Source of the DNA: Peptoniphilaceae bacterium AMB_02 | GTDB taxonomy: Bacteria > Bacillota > Clostridia > Tissierellales > Peptoniphilaceae | Length of the DNA stretch: 64,000 nt | Assembly: GCA_036321625.1 (NCBI GenBank) | Contig: CP143259.1 | Span: forward strand, 1,910,001 to 1,974,000 | Direction: 5' to 3' | Part shown: positions 34,805 through 43,556 of the stretch, one piece after another | Layout of the letters: the number at the start of each line of letters is the position of its first letter | Numbering within the stretch: the first letter of the stretch is position 1 | The notes under the pieces: generated by a model | Told to the model about the DNA's origin: nothing | Databases searched by the model: none | Seen by the model: the letters and a program-made list of their open reading frames with translations, nothing else | Translations under genes and position numbers: made by a program

Positions 34805-35821
34805 TTATGCACCGGTCTTAGTTGCCTTGCTCTGTACTTCTCTTACTTTAGGCATTAGGATTATAATAATCAAAACTCCCTGTATTATCATCGTTAAATC
34901 CGGACTTATACCTGTTTGTCTGGACATAATATTCATGCCCGTTCTAATATAGGCAATTAAAAGTGATGAAAAGATAACCTTTATGGGATTTTGTTTTGCC
35001 ATCAGTGCAATGAGAACTGCATCCCAACCAAAACCCGGCATTCCGAGCCAGTTAAACCTCTTAAATGCACTGAGAAGGTATAATCCTCCGGCCATACCGG
35101 ATAGTGAACCTCCAATAAATTGAGAGAAGATGGAGATTAAGGGTGCATTTATGCCGAGATTCCCGGCGTATTTTAGATTATCTCCCGTAATTTTAAGCTT
35201 TAAACCGAATTTTGTTTTGTATAGTACAAAGTATATAAGGATTGCAAGTGCTATTGCTACTAAAATCCCCAAATCAATATTTCTAAATATAAAAGGCAAT
35301 TTAGCTGTTTTGGGTATTTCTTTGGAGACTATCATCCCGGCATTCGGATCCCTCATATGATTGGTTAAGTAATAGTTGGAGAAATAAAATACTATATAAT
35401 TAATCATTAGAGAAGCTATGATAATATCGGTTTTTAAGTATTCATCAACAAGCGCACATATAAGACTTACAATTCCTCCGGCGACTGCTGCCATTGTAAT
35501 TACAAGAACGGGATGTAATGCAGAAGACACTATAAACTGAGTTGCTATTATGGACGCAGTTAATCCTCCCAATATAAAGGAACCTTCACCCGACAGATTA
35601 ATCTTTCCGGAATAGAGCATCATGGTAAATCCAAGACCTGCTACCATCAGTGGTACAGTTAGAATGAGTACTTCTGTAATACTTCTGATACTACTCACCG
35701 GTCCTATAAATAAGTATTTTAATGCTGTAATAGACTCCCCGGTCATCATTATCATAGCTAATAGTAGGAGAGTAAAGGTAACTGCTATAATTGTTATTCC
35801 TCTTCTTTTAAGCCTTTCCAC
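34805..35821 (-). CDS. BMP-type (nucleoside) ABC transporter permease
   Basis: Membrane subunit of a nucleoside-type ABC importer. The 338-residue product has about nine or ten hydrophobic segments and family blocks such as MLYSGKINLSGEGSFILGG near residues 65-85 and SGMAGGLYLLSAFKRFNW near 230. GTG at 35821 is chosen because GGAGG stands five bases before it; it overlaps the ATPase gene by 14 bases. BMP systems normally have two different permeases; only one is present here before an intergenic gap. A homodimer or a second permease elsewhere is needed for function. Confidence 0.85.
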   Translation of the reverse strand: MERLKRRGITIIAVTFTLLLLAMIMMTGESITALKYLFIGPVSSIRSITEVLILTVPLMVAGLGFTMMLYSGKINLSGEGSFILGGLTASIIATQFIVSSALHPVLVITMAAVAGGIVSLICALVDEYLKTDIIIASLMINYIVFYFSNYYLTNHMRDPNAGMIVSKEIPKTAKLPFIFRNIDLGILVAIALAILIYFVLYKTKFGLKLKITGDNLKYAGNLGINAPLISIFSQFIGGSLSGMAGGLYLLSAFKRFNWLGMPGFGWDAVLIALMAKQNPIKVIFSSLLIAYIRTGMNIMSRQTGISPDLTMIIQGVLIIIILMPKVREVQSKATKTGA

Positions 35822-37286
35822 TTTTACCTCCAATTAGTTTTACTGCAATTTCAGATGCAGTAGTATCCCTTGTTTTTTTAACCTCTCTTATCATTCCGTC
35901 AATCACTATCCCAATCCTGTCGCAAATCTCTACTAAAGTATCCATCTCGGAACTTATTAGAATAGTTGCCGATCCGCTTTCAGCTTTTTCCTTTAGCAAA
36001 TTCTTTAAATTATAAACAGATGCAATATCCAGTCCTCTCTCAGGTTCGTGAGCTATAATCAGTTTTGGGTTTACTGAAAACTCTCTAGCCATAATGAGTT
36101 TCTGGAGATTCCCACCGGACAAACTTCCTGCAGTGGCATTTTTGTCCTTACATTCTATCCTATATTTTTTAATACATTTAGCTGCATTTTGCTCTAGCTT
36201 GACCTTATTCAAAATACTCTCCGATGTCATTTCCGGATTTATAAGATTTTCTGAAATACTTAATGTTAAAGCAGCTCCCTCATTTATCCTGTCTCTGGGT
36301 ATATACGAGATACCAGCATTTCTTCTTTTTATAGTGGAGTAGTTACTAATGTTTTCACCATCAAGGATTATTTGACCCTTGTTTCTTTCAAAGCCCATAA
36401 TCCTTCCAATCAATTTCTCGCTGACTGCATTTTCAATTTCTGCAATCCCAAATATTTCTCCTCTTCCAATTTCAAGACAGTTTATCCCATCGATTTCTAT
36501 TAATTCGCCGTCGCAGATTTCAAATCTTGTTCGTGTAATCTCTTTATCCTTTTCGGATTTTACAAAATCCAAGTAATCACCGGAAATCATTCTCTCTATT
36601 TCTTTTAATTCTGGCTTATCATGATAAAAACTCCCTATGACTTTCCCTTTACTCATTATGGTAATTCTGTCCGAGATTTCAACCATTTCTTCTAAATCAT
36701 GAGATATGATTACTATGCTTTTCCCCGATTCTTTCAGCCTTTTTAAAATCTTAAAGAATTCATCTTTCTCTTCTATATTGAGTATGGTCGTAGGTTCGTC
36801 AAAGATAAGGATATCATTATTTTGATATAGAAGTTTTAGTATAATTGCCTTTTGTTTCTCCGACATATTGAGTTTTGAAGACTCTGTATCGAGATTCATA
36901 TGTATTTTGTACATTTCAGATATCTTTGAAATTTCCGATTTAGTTTTATTCCTATCAAAAAATGAGAAGATAGACGAAAATTCGAAGCCAAGAGCAATAT
37001 TTTCAAATACTTTCAGTTCATCAATGAGATGGGGTTCTTGCGGAGAATATCCTACATGGTTTGATGCTTTTGCCTCACCTTCATTTACCATTTCTATGCT
37101 TCCCGAATCATAATCAAGTAGACCGGACAGGATTTTCATAATAGTAGTTTTACCTGCACCGTTTTCCCCAATCAGTGCATGTATCTCACCCGGGTATAGA
37201 TTAAGGTCTATATCTATATTTGCTCTTACTCCATTGGCATAGGTTTTATTCAGTTTTTTAATTTTGATAATTGGCTTGGCATCCAT
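35808..37286 (-). CDS. BMP-type (nucleoside/sugar) ABC transporter ATP-binding protein, two NBDs
   Basis: Tandem nucleotide-binding protein of 492 residues that powers nucleoside import. Domain 1 (about 1-240) has Walker A GENGAGKT near 40, a weak signature NMSEKQKAI near 137 and Walker B DILIFDEPT near 157. Domain 2 (about 250-490) lacks a normal Walker A but keeps the signature LSGGNLQKLIMAREF near 393 and a Walker B-like LIIAHEPERGLD. This asymmetry is typical of the RbsA/nucleoside family. AAAGGAG precedes the ATG. The substrate-binding lipoprotein is encoded separately at 38931-40142. Confidence 0.9.
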   Translation of the reverse strand: MDAKPIIKIKKLNKTYANGVRANIDIDLNLYPGEIHALIGENGAGKTTIMKILSGLLDYDSGSIEMVNEGEAKASNHVGYSPQEPHLIDELKVFENIALGFEFSSIFSFFDRNKTKSEISKISEMYKIHMNLDTESSKLNMSEKQKAIILKLLYQNNDILIFDEPTTILNIEEKDEFFKILKRLKESGKSIVIISHDLEEMVEISDRITIMSKGKVIGSFYHDKPELKEIERMISGDYLDFVKSEKDKEITRTRFEICDGELIEIDGINCLEIGRGEIFGIAEIENAVSEKLIGRIMGFERNKGQIILDGENISNYSTIKRRNAGISYIPRDRINEGAALTLSISENLINPEMTSESILNKVKLEQNAAKCIKKYRIECKDKNATAGSLSGGNLQKLIMAREFSVNPKLIIAHEPERGLDIASVYNLKNLLKEKAESGSATILISSEMDTLVEICDRIGIVIDGMIREVKKTRDTTASEIAVKLIGGKSGKA

Positions 37287-37383
37287 ATTCTCTCTCCTTT
37301 ATAACTGCTTAAATGTTATCATATGCGGAATATCATGTCTACATAGATTTTAGTTATTTATAAATGGCAGTATCTAGAGTTTA

Positions 37384-37392
37384 TGGTATAAT
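37384..37392 (+). promoter_or_regulatory. Extended -10 promoter of pncB
   Basis: TGG followed by TATAAT at 37387-37392, with only a poor -35 (ATGGCA). The start codon is 42 bases downstream. Confidence 0.6.
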
Positions 37393-37433
37393 AAATAGAT
37401 AGTATTTAAGTATTTTAGAGAAGGAGAATATAT

Positions 37434-38885
37434 ATGAACTGGAAAGACCAAAGAAACCTGACCATGCTTGCCGATTTTTATGAATTTACGATGGCAAATG
37501 GTTACCTTGAAAACGATATGCATGATATAGTTGCATATTTCGAACTTTTTTTTAGAAATGTACCTGATAACGGAGGTTTTGCTATAGCAGCTGGACTTGA
37601 GCAGGTTATTGAGTATATCCAAAATTTAGAGTTTACAGAAGAAGATATTGAATACTTTAAATCTAAAAATATTTTTTCAGAAAAGTTTTTGGATTATTTA
37701 AGAAATTTTAAATTTACATGTGATATCTGGGCTGTCCCCGAAGGAAGAGTTGTTTTCCCGAGAGAGCCTCTTGTAATCGTTAGAGGACCTGTAATTCAGG
37801 CACAGATGCTTGAAACCATGCTTCTACTGACTATAAATCACCAAAGTTTGATAGCTACGAAGGCCAACAGAATAGTTAGAGCCTCCCAAGGAAGAGCTGT
37901 TATGGAATTCGGATCCAGGAGAGCTCAAGGTGCGGATGCGGCAACATATGGTGCAAGAGCTGCATATATTGGAGGTGTGGTTGGTACTGCAAATACCATT
38001 GCAGATAGGGATTTTAATGTTCCGGCACTTGGTACCATGGCGCATTCTTGGGTGCAATTATTCCCAACTGAATTAGACGCATTCAAAGCCTATGCCAGAG
38101 TATTCCCTACCAATTGTGTACTTCTCGTAGATACTTATAATACTTTAAAATCCGGAGTACCTAATGCTATCAAGACATTTGACGAAGTATTAAAACCGCT
38201 GGGCATCAGACCTAAGGGAATAAGACTTGATAGTGGAGATATTGCATACCTTTCTAAAAATGCCAGAATTATGCTTGATGAAGCGGGCTATGAGGACTGT
38301 CCAATCGTAGCATCCAGCTCACTTGACGAATATAAGATTAGAGATATGCTGCTTCAGGGATCTAAACTGGATTCATTTGGCGTTGGCGAAAGACTTATTA
38401 CCTCTATGACAACACCGGTATTTGGTGGAGTATACAAGATCGTAGCCATAGAAGAAGAAGGAAAAATAATACCTAAGATAAAAATCAGCGAAAATATAGA
38501 AAAGATTACAAATCCTGGATTCAAGAATCTTTACAGACTATATGACAGATCGACTAATAAAGCTGAGGCAGATCTTTTAACTTTACATGATGAAGTAATC
38601 GACGATACAAAACCGCTTGAAATATTCCATCCGATTCACACTTGGAAGAGAAAGACACTGACTAATTTCTACTCGGAAAAACTACTTGTTAAAATCTTTG
38701 AGAATGGTAATTTAATCTATGATATGCCAAGCTTGGATGAGATAAAGGAGTTTTGTCATAAGGAAGTAGAATCATTATGGGATGAGGTTAAGAGATTTGA
38801 ATATCCTCACACTTATATTACTGACCTAAGCCTGGACCTTTGGACTATCAGAGATACAATGCTTGCCAGTAATGATAAAATTTAG
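37434..38885 (+). CDS. pncB: Nicotinate phosphoribosyltransferase
   Basis: Salvages nicotinate for NAD by transferring phosphoribosyl from PRPP. The 483-residue product shows the family start (TMLADFYEFTMANGY), GSRRAQGADAATYGARAA near residues 161-178 with the PRPP/substrate arginines, the catalytic histidine in LGTMAHSWVQLF near 205 and GIRLDSGDIAYLSK near 262. Length suits the Firmicute clade. AGAAGGAG supports the ATG. It is a single gene, placed head to head with the BMP ATPase gene and tail to tail with the BMP lipoprotein gene. Confidence 0.93.
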   Translation: MNWKDQRNLTMLADFYEFTMANGYLENDMHDIVAYFELFFRNVPDNGGFAIAAGLEQVIEYIQNLEFTEEDIEYFKSKNIFSEKFLDYLRNFKFTCDIWAVPEGRVVFPREPLVIVRGPVIQAQMLETMLLLTINHQSLIATKANRIVRASQGRAVMEFGSRRAQGADAATYGARAAYIGGVVGTANTIADRDFNVPALGTMAHSWVQLFPTELDAFKAYARVFPTNCVLLVDTYNTLKSGVPNAIKTFDEVLKPLGIRPKGIRLDSGDIAYLSKNARIMLDEAGYEDCPIVASSSLDEYKIRDMLLQGSKLDSFGVGERLITSMTTPVFGGVYKIVAIEEEGKIIPKIKISENIEKITNPGFKNLYRLYDRSTNKAEADLLTLHDEVIDDTKPLEIFHPIHTWKRKTLTNFYSEKLLVKIFENGNLIYDMPSLDEIKEFCHKEVESLWDEVKRFEYPHTYITDLSLDLWTIRDTMLASNDKI

Positions 38886-38889
38886 AACA

Positions 38890-38930
38890 AAAAGAAACCT
38901 CGGAAGCACTAAGGCTTTCGAGGTTCGTTT
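38890..38930. terminator. Bidirectional terminator between pncB and the BMP lipoprotein gene
   Basis: AACCTCGGAAGC at 38896-38907 pairs with GCTTTCGAGGTT at 38914-38925 (one G-T), with a T-run on the plus side and AT-rich DNA on the other. Confidence 0.82.
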
Positions 38931-40142
38931 TTATTTTACGCTCTCTATTATTCTTTCTATATCTTCGTTTGACTTACCAAAAGCTGATTGAACTTCAAGT
39001 TCGCCGGCAATCAATCTCTTTTCGGTTTCCTCTATTTCCATTTGTATATTTTCAGGGATCATCTTTTTATAATTGTCGTTCTTTATAAGCCCAACTGCAC
39101 CTTCTTTTATTCCCAGCACTTCTTCCTCGCCAAATTTAAGCTCACCGTTTTTATACAGCTTGATGGCTCTTTCAATTGCCTTATCTACATTTTTAAGCAT
39201 TGAAGTCGGGATATGAGCTGATCTTGGTTCTCCAACGAGTTCAGCTTGGTCTGAGTCAACTCCTATGGCATATTTATTTGCTTCAAGAGCTGCATCCAGC
39301 TGACCTAGTCCTGCAAGAGATGCTACATTGAAACCAACGTCGACTCCGTCATTTTGGTATTGAACAAGAGCAAGTGATTTACCCTTCGGAGCATCAAAGA
39401 AGTCATTAATGTAAGAAACCACAACTTTTACATTTGTATCGGCAGCTACAGCTCCCTGAATGTATCCAACTAAAAAGTCGTTTATAACCGGGTTTGACAT
39501 GCCACCTAAGAATCCGATTTTGGATTCGCTTGGATCAATTTTCGGGTCACCTTCTACTTTGCTGAGTTTTGCCGCTAAATAGCCTGCCAAATAAGAACCT
39601 TCATTTTGTTTAAACTTTACCGAATAAACATTTCCATATTTTCCTTCAGTATAATCAAGTGCATCATCATATATGATGAACTTTTGTTTAGGATGAGCTT
39701 CAGCTACTTCCATTAGTGGTTCAACCATTTGCCAAGTACCAACTATTATAATATCCCAATCTCCTGATTCGGCATACTCGTATAGTGTCGGTAAATGTTT
39801 TGTAGTATCATCAGTCATCTCAACTGATTTATACTCAAAATCATCTTTAAGCTGAGCCTTTAGATTCGACAGTCCTCTCTCAGCAGAATCGTGAAAAGAT
39901 TTATCACCTAGAAAACCGTTAACCAAATGAGCAACTCTGACTTTTCCCCTACTGACAATGATGTCTTTTTCCTTTTCCGGTTCCTTGGTTTCCAATGCAC
40001 TTTCTTCAGAGATTGTCTTTTTCTCTTCGACTTTTGGAGTATCTTCTTTTGTTTCTGTTACATTTTTCGTTTTTTGTTCACATGCAGTGAATATAAGTAC
40101 TAAACATAGTATAATTCCTAAAAAGTATTTAATCTTCTTCAT
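38931..40142 (-). CDS. BMP-family nucleoside-binding lipoprotein
   Basis: Extracellular solute-binding lipoprotein of about 403 residues for nucleoside uptake. The signal peptide (KKIKYFLGIILCLVLIFTAC) ends in a lipobox Cys, followed by a 45-residue Glu/Lys/Thr linker, then the Bmp/Med domain with AHLVNGFLGDKSFHDSA near 72 and IGFLGGMSNPVINDF near 203. It lies 25-30 bases after deoD, whose product would cleave imported nucleosides. The start ATG at 40142 has no clear Shine-Dalgarno site, and a 12-base hairpin at 40151-40184 separates it from deoD, so expression may depend on that structure. Confidence 0.88.
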   Translation of the reverse strand: MKKIKYFLGIILCLVLIFTACEQKTKNVTETKEDTPKVEEKKTISEESALETKEPEKEKDIIVSRGKVRVAHLVNGFLGDKSFHDSAERGLSNLKAQLKDDFEYKSVEMTDDTTKHLPTLYEYAESGDWDIIIVGTWQMVEPLMEVAEAHPKQKFIIYDDALDYTEGKYGNVYSVKFKQNEGSYLAGYLAAKLSKVEGDPKIDPSESKIGFLGGMSNPVINDFLVGYIQGAVAADTNVKVVVSYINDFFDAPKGKSLALVQYQNDGVDVGFNVASLAGLGQLDAALEANKYAIGVDSDQAELVGEPRSAHIPTSMLKNVDKAIERAIKLYKNGELKFGEEEVLGIKEGAVGLIKNDNYKKMIPENIQMEIEETEKRLIAGELEVQSAFGKSNEDIERIIESVK

Positions 40143-40150
40143 AATCAATT

Positions 40151-40184
40151 CTAGAGATTTAGATCAAAAGACCTAAATCTCTAG
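40151..40184 (-). promoter_or_regulatory. Hairpin across the deoD stop codon
   Basis: CTAGAGATTTAG at 40151-40162 and its exact complement at 40173-40184 enclose a 10-base loop, and the deoD TAG lies inside the stem. No T-tract follows, so an mRNA-stability or translation role is more likely than termination. Confidence 0.6.
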
Positions 40185-40871
40185 CGCTACCTCCATCATA
40201 TTAGTAAAACTTTTTTCTCTTTCTTCTGCTGTTGTAAGAGTTTGGTGTACTAGTGAATCTGAAACTGTAAGTATTGTAAGTGCATTTACCCCTGCCTTTG
40301 CAGCATTACAGAACAGTGCATAAGACTCCATCTCTACTGCAAGCACGCCCATTCCTGCCCATTTTTTCCAACTTTCCGGATTATCATCATAGAATATATC
40401 CGATGTCATGATATTTCCTACAAAATGTCTCAAGTTCTTCTCCTCAGCTATTTTTACAGCTTTATAAAGCAGTTCCCAAGATGAGATTGCTGAATAAGTT
40501 CCATTCAATCCGTATTGAGAAGCATAACTGGAGTTTGTACATGCAGCTTGTGCTATAACCAAATCATATAATTCAAGTTCAGGTAAATAAGCACCACAGG
40601 AACCGACTCTTATCAGATTTTTTACACCATATTCGTGAATTAATTCATAGGAATAGATACCTATAGAAGGAACTCCCATTCCTGTTCCCATTACAGAAAC
40701 TTCTTTTCCCTTGTATTTTCCTGTAAATCCAAACATATTTCTTACAGTGTTAAACTGTTTTACATCGTCGAGAAAATTCTCAGCTATATACTTTGCTCTA
40801 AGTGGATCTCCCGGCAATAGTATTTTTTCAGCTATATCTCCCTTTTTTGCACTATTATGTGGTGTAGTCAT
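40173..40871 (-). CDS. deoD: Purine-nucleoside phosphorylase (DeoD type)
   Basis: Hexameric trimer-of-dimers phosphorylase that splits purine nucleosides into base and (deoxy)ribose-1-phosphate. The 232-residue product begins TPHNSAKKGDIAEKILLPGD and carries the phosphate-site GTGMGVPSIGIYSYEL near 62-77, IRVGSCGAYLP near 86, the purine-binding VEMESYALF near 177 and SDSLVH near 202. GGAGGG precedes the ATG. It is followed by the nucleoside-binding lipoprotein, a logical pair for purine salvage. Confidence 0.95.
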   Translation of the reverse strand: MTTPHNSAKKGDIAEKILLPGDPLRAKYIAENFLDDVKQFNTVRNMFGFTGKYKGKEVSVMGTGMGVPSIGIYSYELIHEYGVKNLIRVGSCGAYLPELELYDLVIAQAACTNSSYASQYGLNGTYSAISSWELLYKAVKIAEEKNLRHFVGNIMTSDIFYDDNPESWKKWAGMGVLAVEMESYALFCNAAKAGVNALTILTVSDSLVHQTLTTAEEREKSFTNMMEVALEI

Positions 40872-41021
40872 ATTAACCCTCCTATTTTTAATAATTAAAT
40901 AACCATAAACAACTTGTAATATTGTTCACTTCTAGTATATCATAGATTCATGAACTGATTTATTAAATCTTTTTATAGCTTTAATATTGATATAATATGT
41001 AAATTATGAAAGGAATAAAAT

Positions 41022-41702
41022 ATGGAAACCAAGAGAATACTTATCGTAGAGGACGATTCTGAAATAAATAAATTATTATCTATAATAATCTCTGAGATGG
41101 GACATGATTTTGTTTCAGCCTACTCAGGTACAGAAGGCTTGTTGCAGCTGGAAAATCATGATTTCAACTTAGTTCTTTTAGATTTAATGCTGCCGGGCAT
41201 GGACGGTATAGAAGTGCTTAGTGAAATCAGAAAAAAGTCGTCTATCCCCGTTATTATTATCTCAGCAAAGTCAGGAATTGAAGATAAGGTAAAACTACTT
41301 AAGATAGGTGCAGACGACTACATGACCAAGCCTATTGAAAGAGCAGAAGTAGAGGCCCGCATTGAGGTTCAACTAAGAAGAGAGGTTAATTTTAGGCATG
41401 ATGATATGGATCTAATAAAATATAAGGAGATAAGCATAGATAATAATAAGCGAAAGGTGAGTCTTGATGGTGTGGTTGTCGAACTTACGAATTCCGAATA
41501 TGACATCCTGCTCTTAATGGTACAAAGACCTGGTCATGCATTTTCAAAATCTGAAATTTACACAGGTATTTGGAATGGACCGTATTTAGGTGATGACAAT
41601 ACTATAAGTGTTCATATTTCAAATATTAGAAAGAAATTCTCCAAGATTACCTCAACAGAATACATCAAAACCATTTGGGGAATTGGCTTTAAACTGGAAT
41701 AA
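41022..41702 (+). CDS. OmpR-family response regulator
   Basis: Receiver plus winged-helix DNA-binding protein of 226 residues. The acidic pocket is EDD at 10-12, the phospho-acceptor Asp is in LVLLDLMLPG near residue 55, with SAKSG near 84 and the Lys in DDYMTKPI near 106. The C-terminal winged helix runs from about 125 to 224 and has SVHISNIRKKF near 200. It has its own weak terminator, then an ABC transporter and a histidine kinase downstream form the rest of the unit. A bacitracin/lantibiotic-type stress response is likely. Confidence 0.9.
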   Translation: METKRILIVEDDSEINKLLSIIISEMGHDFVSAYSGTEGLLQLENHDFNLVLLDLMLPGMDGIEVLSEIRKKSSIPVIIISAKSGIEDKVKLLKIGADDYMTKPIERAEVEARIEVQLRREVNFRHDDMDLIKYKEISIDNNKRKVSLDGVVVELTNSEYDILLLMVQRPGHAFSKSEIYTGIWNGPYLGDDNTISVHISNIRKKFSKITSTEYIKTIWGIGFKLE

Positions 41703-41708
41703 AGTACC

Positions 41709-41747
41709 GAGCTGACAGTCATAGATTTTGATTGCCGGCTTTTTTTA
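41709..41747 (+). terminator. Terminator after the response regulator gene
   Basis: AGCTGAC pairs imperfectly with GCCGGCT and is followed by seven T. Partial read-through would be expected. Confidence 0.6.
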
Positions 41748-41767
41748 TACTTTAATCTTTATGATTT

Positions 41768-41812
41768 CTTTAAACTTTCTTTAAAGTATATTAAAACCGC
41801 TTATTTTATAAT
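41768..41812 (+). promoter_or_regulatory. ABC operon promoter with direct heptamer repeats
   Basis: CTTTAAA occurs at 41768-41774 and again at 41779-41785, 11 bases apart (one helical turn), upstream of TATAAT at 41807-41812 and with no good -35. This is the usual look of an OmpR-family binding site; the response regulator just upstream is the natural candidate. Confidence 0.6.
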
Positions 41813-41835
41813 AAAGCCATAAGGAGGATCGAAAT

Positions 41836-42741
41836 ATGAATACAATAATAAAAACGGATAACCTTACAAGAGTCTATAAATCAAAAGCAGCATTAAGTGG
41901 CATAAATTTCAGTTTATATGAAGGAGATATATGTGCACTGATTGGAAATAATGGTGCCGGAAAAACTACTCTAATGAAAACAATAGCCGGAATAATATTT
42001 CCGAGTAGCGGAAGCTTCTCATTATTTGGAGATACAGGTTCGGAGGTTTTAAGGCAGAGAAAGAGAATAGGTTTTGTCTTGGAAAATAATTTCTTTGAAA
42101 ATTATAATGCGTATCAAAATCTGGACTATTTCAGAAGACTAAAAGGTATAACAGATAAGAGAATAATTTCAGAAGTTCTAAGAATTGTAGATATGGAAAA
42201 AAACTCTAAAAAGAAATTTAAAGAGTATTCCACAGGAATGAAACAAAGACTCGGTTTGGCCCTAGCGCTTATGTCTCATCCGGATGTCCTCGTACTTGAC
42301 GAACCTACAAATGGACTTGATCCTGAAGGAATAAATGATATGAGGAGACTTCTCGTAGATTTAAATAGAAACGAGAACATAACAATCTTAGTTTCAAGCC
42401 ATATTCTTTCGGAACTTCAAAGTTTTGCAACCAGATTCGTCTTCATCGATGAAGGTAAGTTGGTTGGAGATATCAGCAGGGAAGAATTTGATAATTTGAA
42501 CACCGGGAAAATCCTGGTTACAGTTGATGATGCAGCAAAAGCTTCTCAGATCTTAGAATCACATTTTGATAATATAAATTATTCGGTAATGCCAAACAAT
42601 ACCATCTCTATAACTGACAAGATAGAAATTAAGCAGGTCAGTAAGGTTCTTATAAATGCAAATATTGGTATTTACGAAATCAAAAATGTACATGAGACTC
42701 TGGAAGAACACTTTCTAAATACAGTAGGAGGCAAAAAATGA
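41836..42741 (+). CDS. ABC transporter ATP-binding protein (BcrA-like)
   Basis: Single NBD of 301 residues with Walker A GNNGAGKT near 40, Q-loop region, signature YSTGMKQRLGLALAL near 135 and Walker B VLVLDEPTNGLDP near 155, followed by the H-loop SSHILSE near 190 and a 75-residue C-terminal extension. These are the features of the bacitracin-resistance type ATPases. GGAGG precedes the ATG and it overlaps the permease gene by 4 bases. Together with the nearby two-component system it is likely a stress-induced transporter for an antimicrobial peptide or lipid. Confidence 0.9.
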   Translation: MNTIIKTDNLTRVYKSKAALSGINFSLYEGDICALIGNNGAGKTTLMKTIAGIIFPSSGSFSLFGDTGSEVLRQRKRIGFVLENNFFENYNAYQNLDYFRRLKGITDKRIISEVLRIVDMEKNSKKKFKEYSTGMKQRLGLALALMSHPDVLVLDEPTNGLDPEGINDMRRLLVDLNRNENITILVSSHILSELQSFATRFVFIDEGKLVGDISREEFDNLNTGKILVTVDDAAKASQILESHFDNINYSVMPNNTISITDKIEIKQVSKVLINANIGIYEIKNVHETLEEHFLNTVGGKK

Positions 42742-43493
42742 TAAACTACTTAAATGCAGAAAATAATAGATTTTTAAAATCCAAGACTTTTCATATAACA
42801 AATTTAGTATTACTGTTATTGATAATAGCCGGAACAACTGCCGTCTATATATCTTCAGGTCAGGCACCGGAAAACGCCTCTCCTACTCCTGCAGATGTGT
42901 ATTTTAGAATAACTCTCGGAATGGTTACAATGATAATATTTGTGAATATCATTTATGCATCTGTATTAAATTCAAAAGACCTGAATACAATTCCCCTCGC
43001 TCTACAAAACGGAGTTAGTAGGAGAGAAATATATATTACAAAGCTAATCATAATTCTCTTTTATATTCTAGTTACAGAAGCAGTTTTCATGGGTATAATT
43101 GTAGCATTTAGTGAACTGCTATTTAAGTCAGGAGATATGAAATTATTATCAAGATTCATTTTCTCATACTTAAATCTACTTCCTATGATAATAAGCTCCC
43201 TTGTGTTGACTTATGTACTAATAGTCAATAAAGTAAAAGAAATATTCGCAACAGGACTAGTGTTCTTATTGTTCGGTGGTCCACTGAAGTTTTTGATATT
43301 GATGATTGGCAATATATACCCGGACGTTCTAAAAATAATGCCCTACACGCCAACATATATTATAGAAAAGACAATATTAATGATTGCATTTGATAAGGTC
43401 GGTTTTTACAAAGAATCCTATTTAGTTGGATTAGTTATTACTGTATTGTGTTTAGGAATAAGTTATAATATATTTGTCAAAAGAGATTTTTAA
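42738..43493 (+). CDS. ABC transporter permease (ABC-2 type)
   Basis: Membrane subunit of 251 residues with about six hydrophobic segments (near 20-38, 58-82, 105-128, 145-168, 172-196 and 225-245) and no catalytic motif. It overlaps the ATPase gene by four bases, so one transporter of NBD plus ABC-2 permease is encoded. Its small size and position between ATPase and histidine kinase match BcrB-like permeases; sequence similarity itself is weak. No substrate is indicated. Confidence 0.82.
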   Translation: MINYLNAENNRFLKSKTFHITNLVLLLLIIAGTTAVYISSGQAPENASPTPADVYFRITLGMVTMIIFVNIIYASVLNSKDLNTIPLALQNGVSRREIYITKLIIILFYILVTEAVFMGIIVAFSELLFKSGDMKLLSRFIFSYLNLLPMIISSLVLTYVLIVNKVKEIFATGLVFLLFGGPLKFLILMIGNIYPDVLKIMPYTPTYIIEKTILMIAFDKVGFYKESYLVGLVITVLCLGISYNIFVKRDF

Positions 43494-43556
43494 TAGATTT
43501 AGGAGATCGAATGATCTCCTAATCTTAATATAGAATAATAAAAAGAGGATCTAAAA

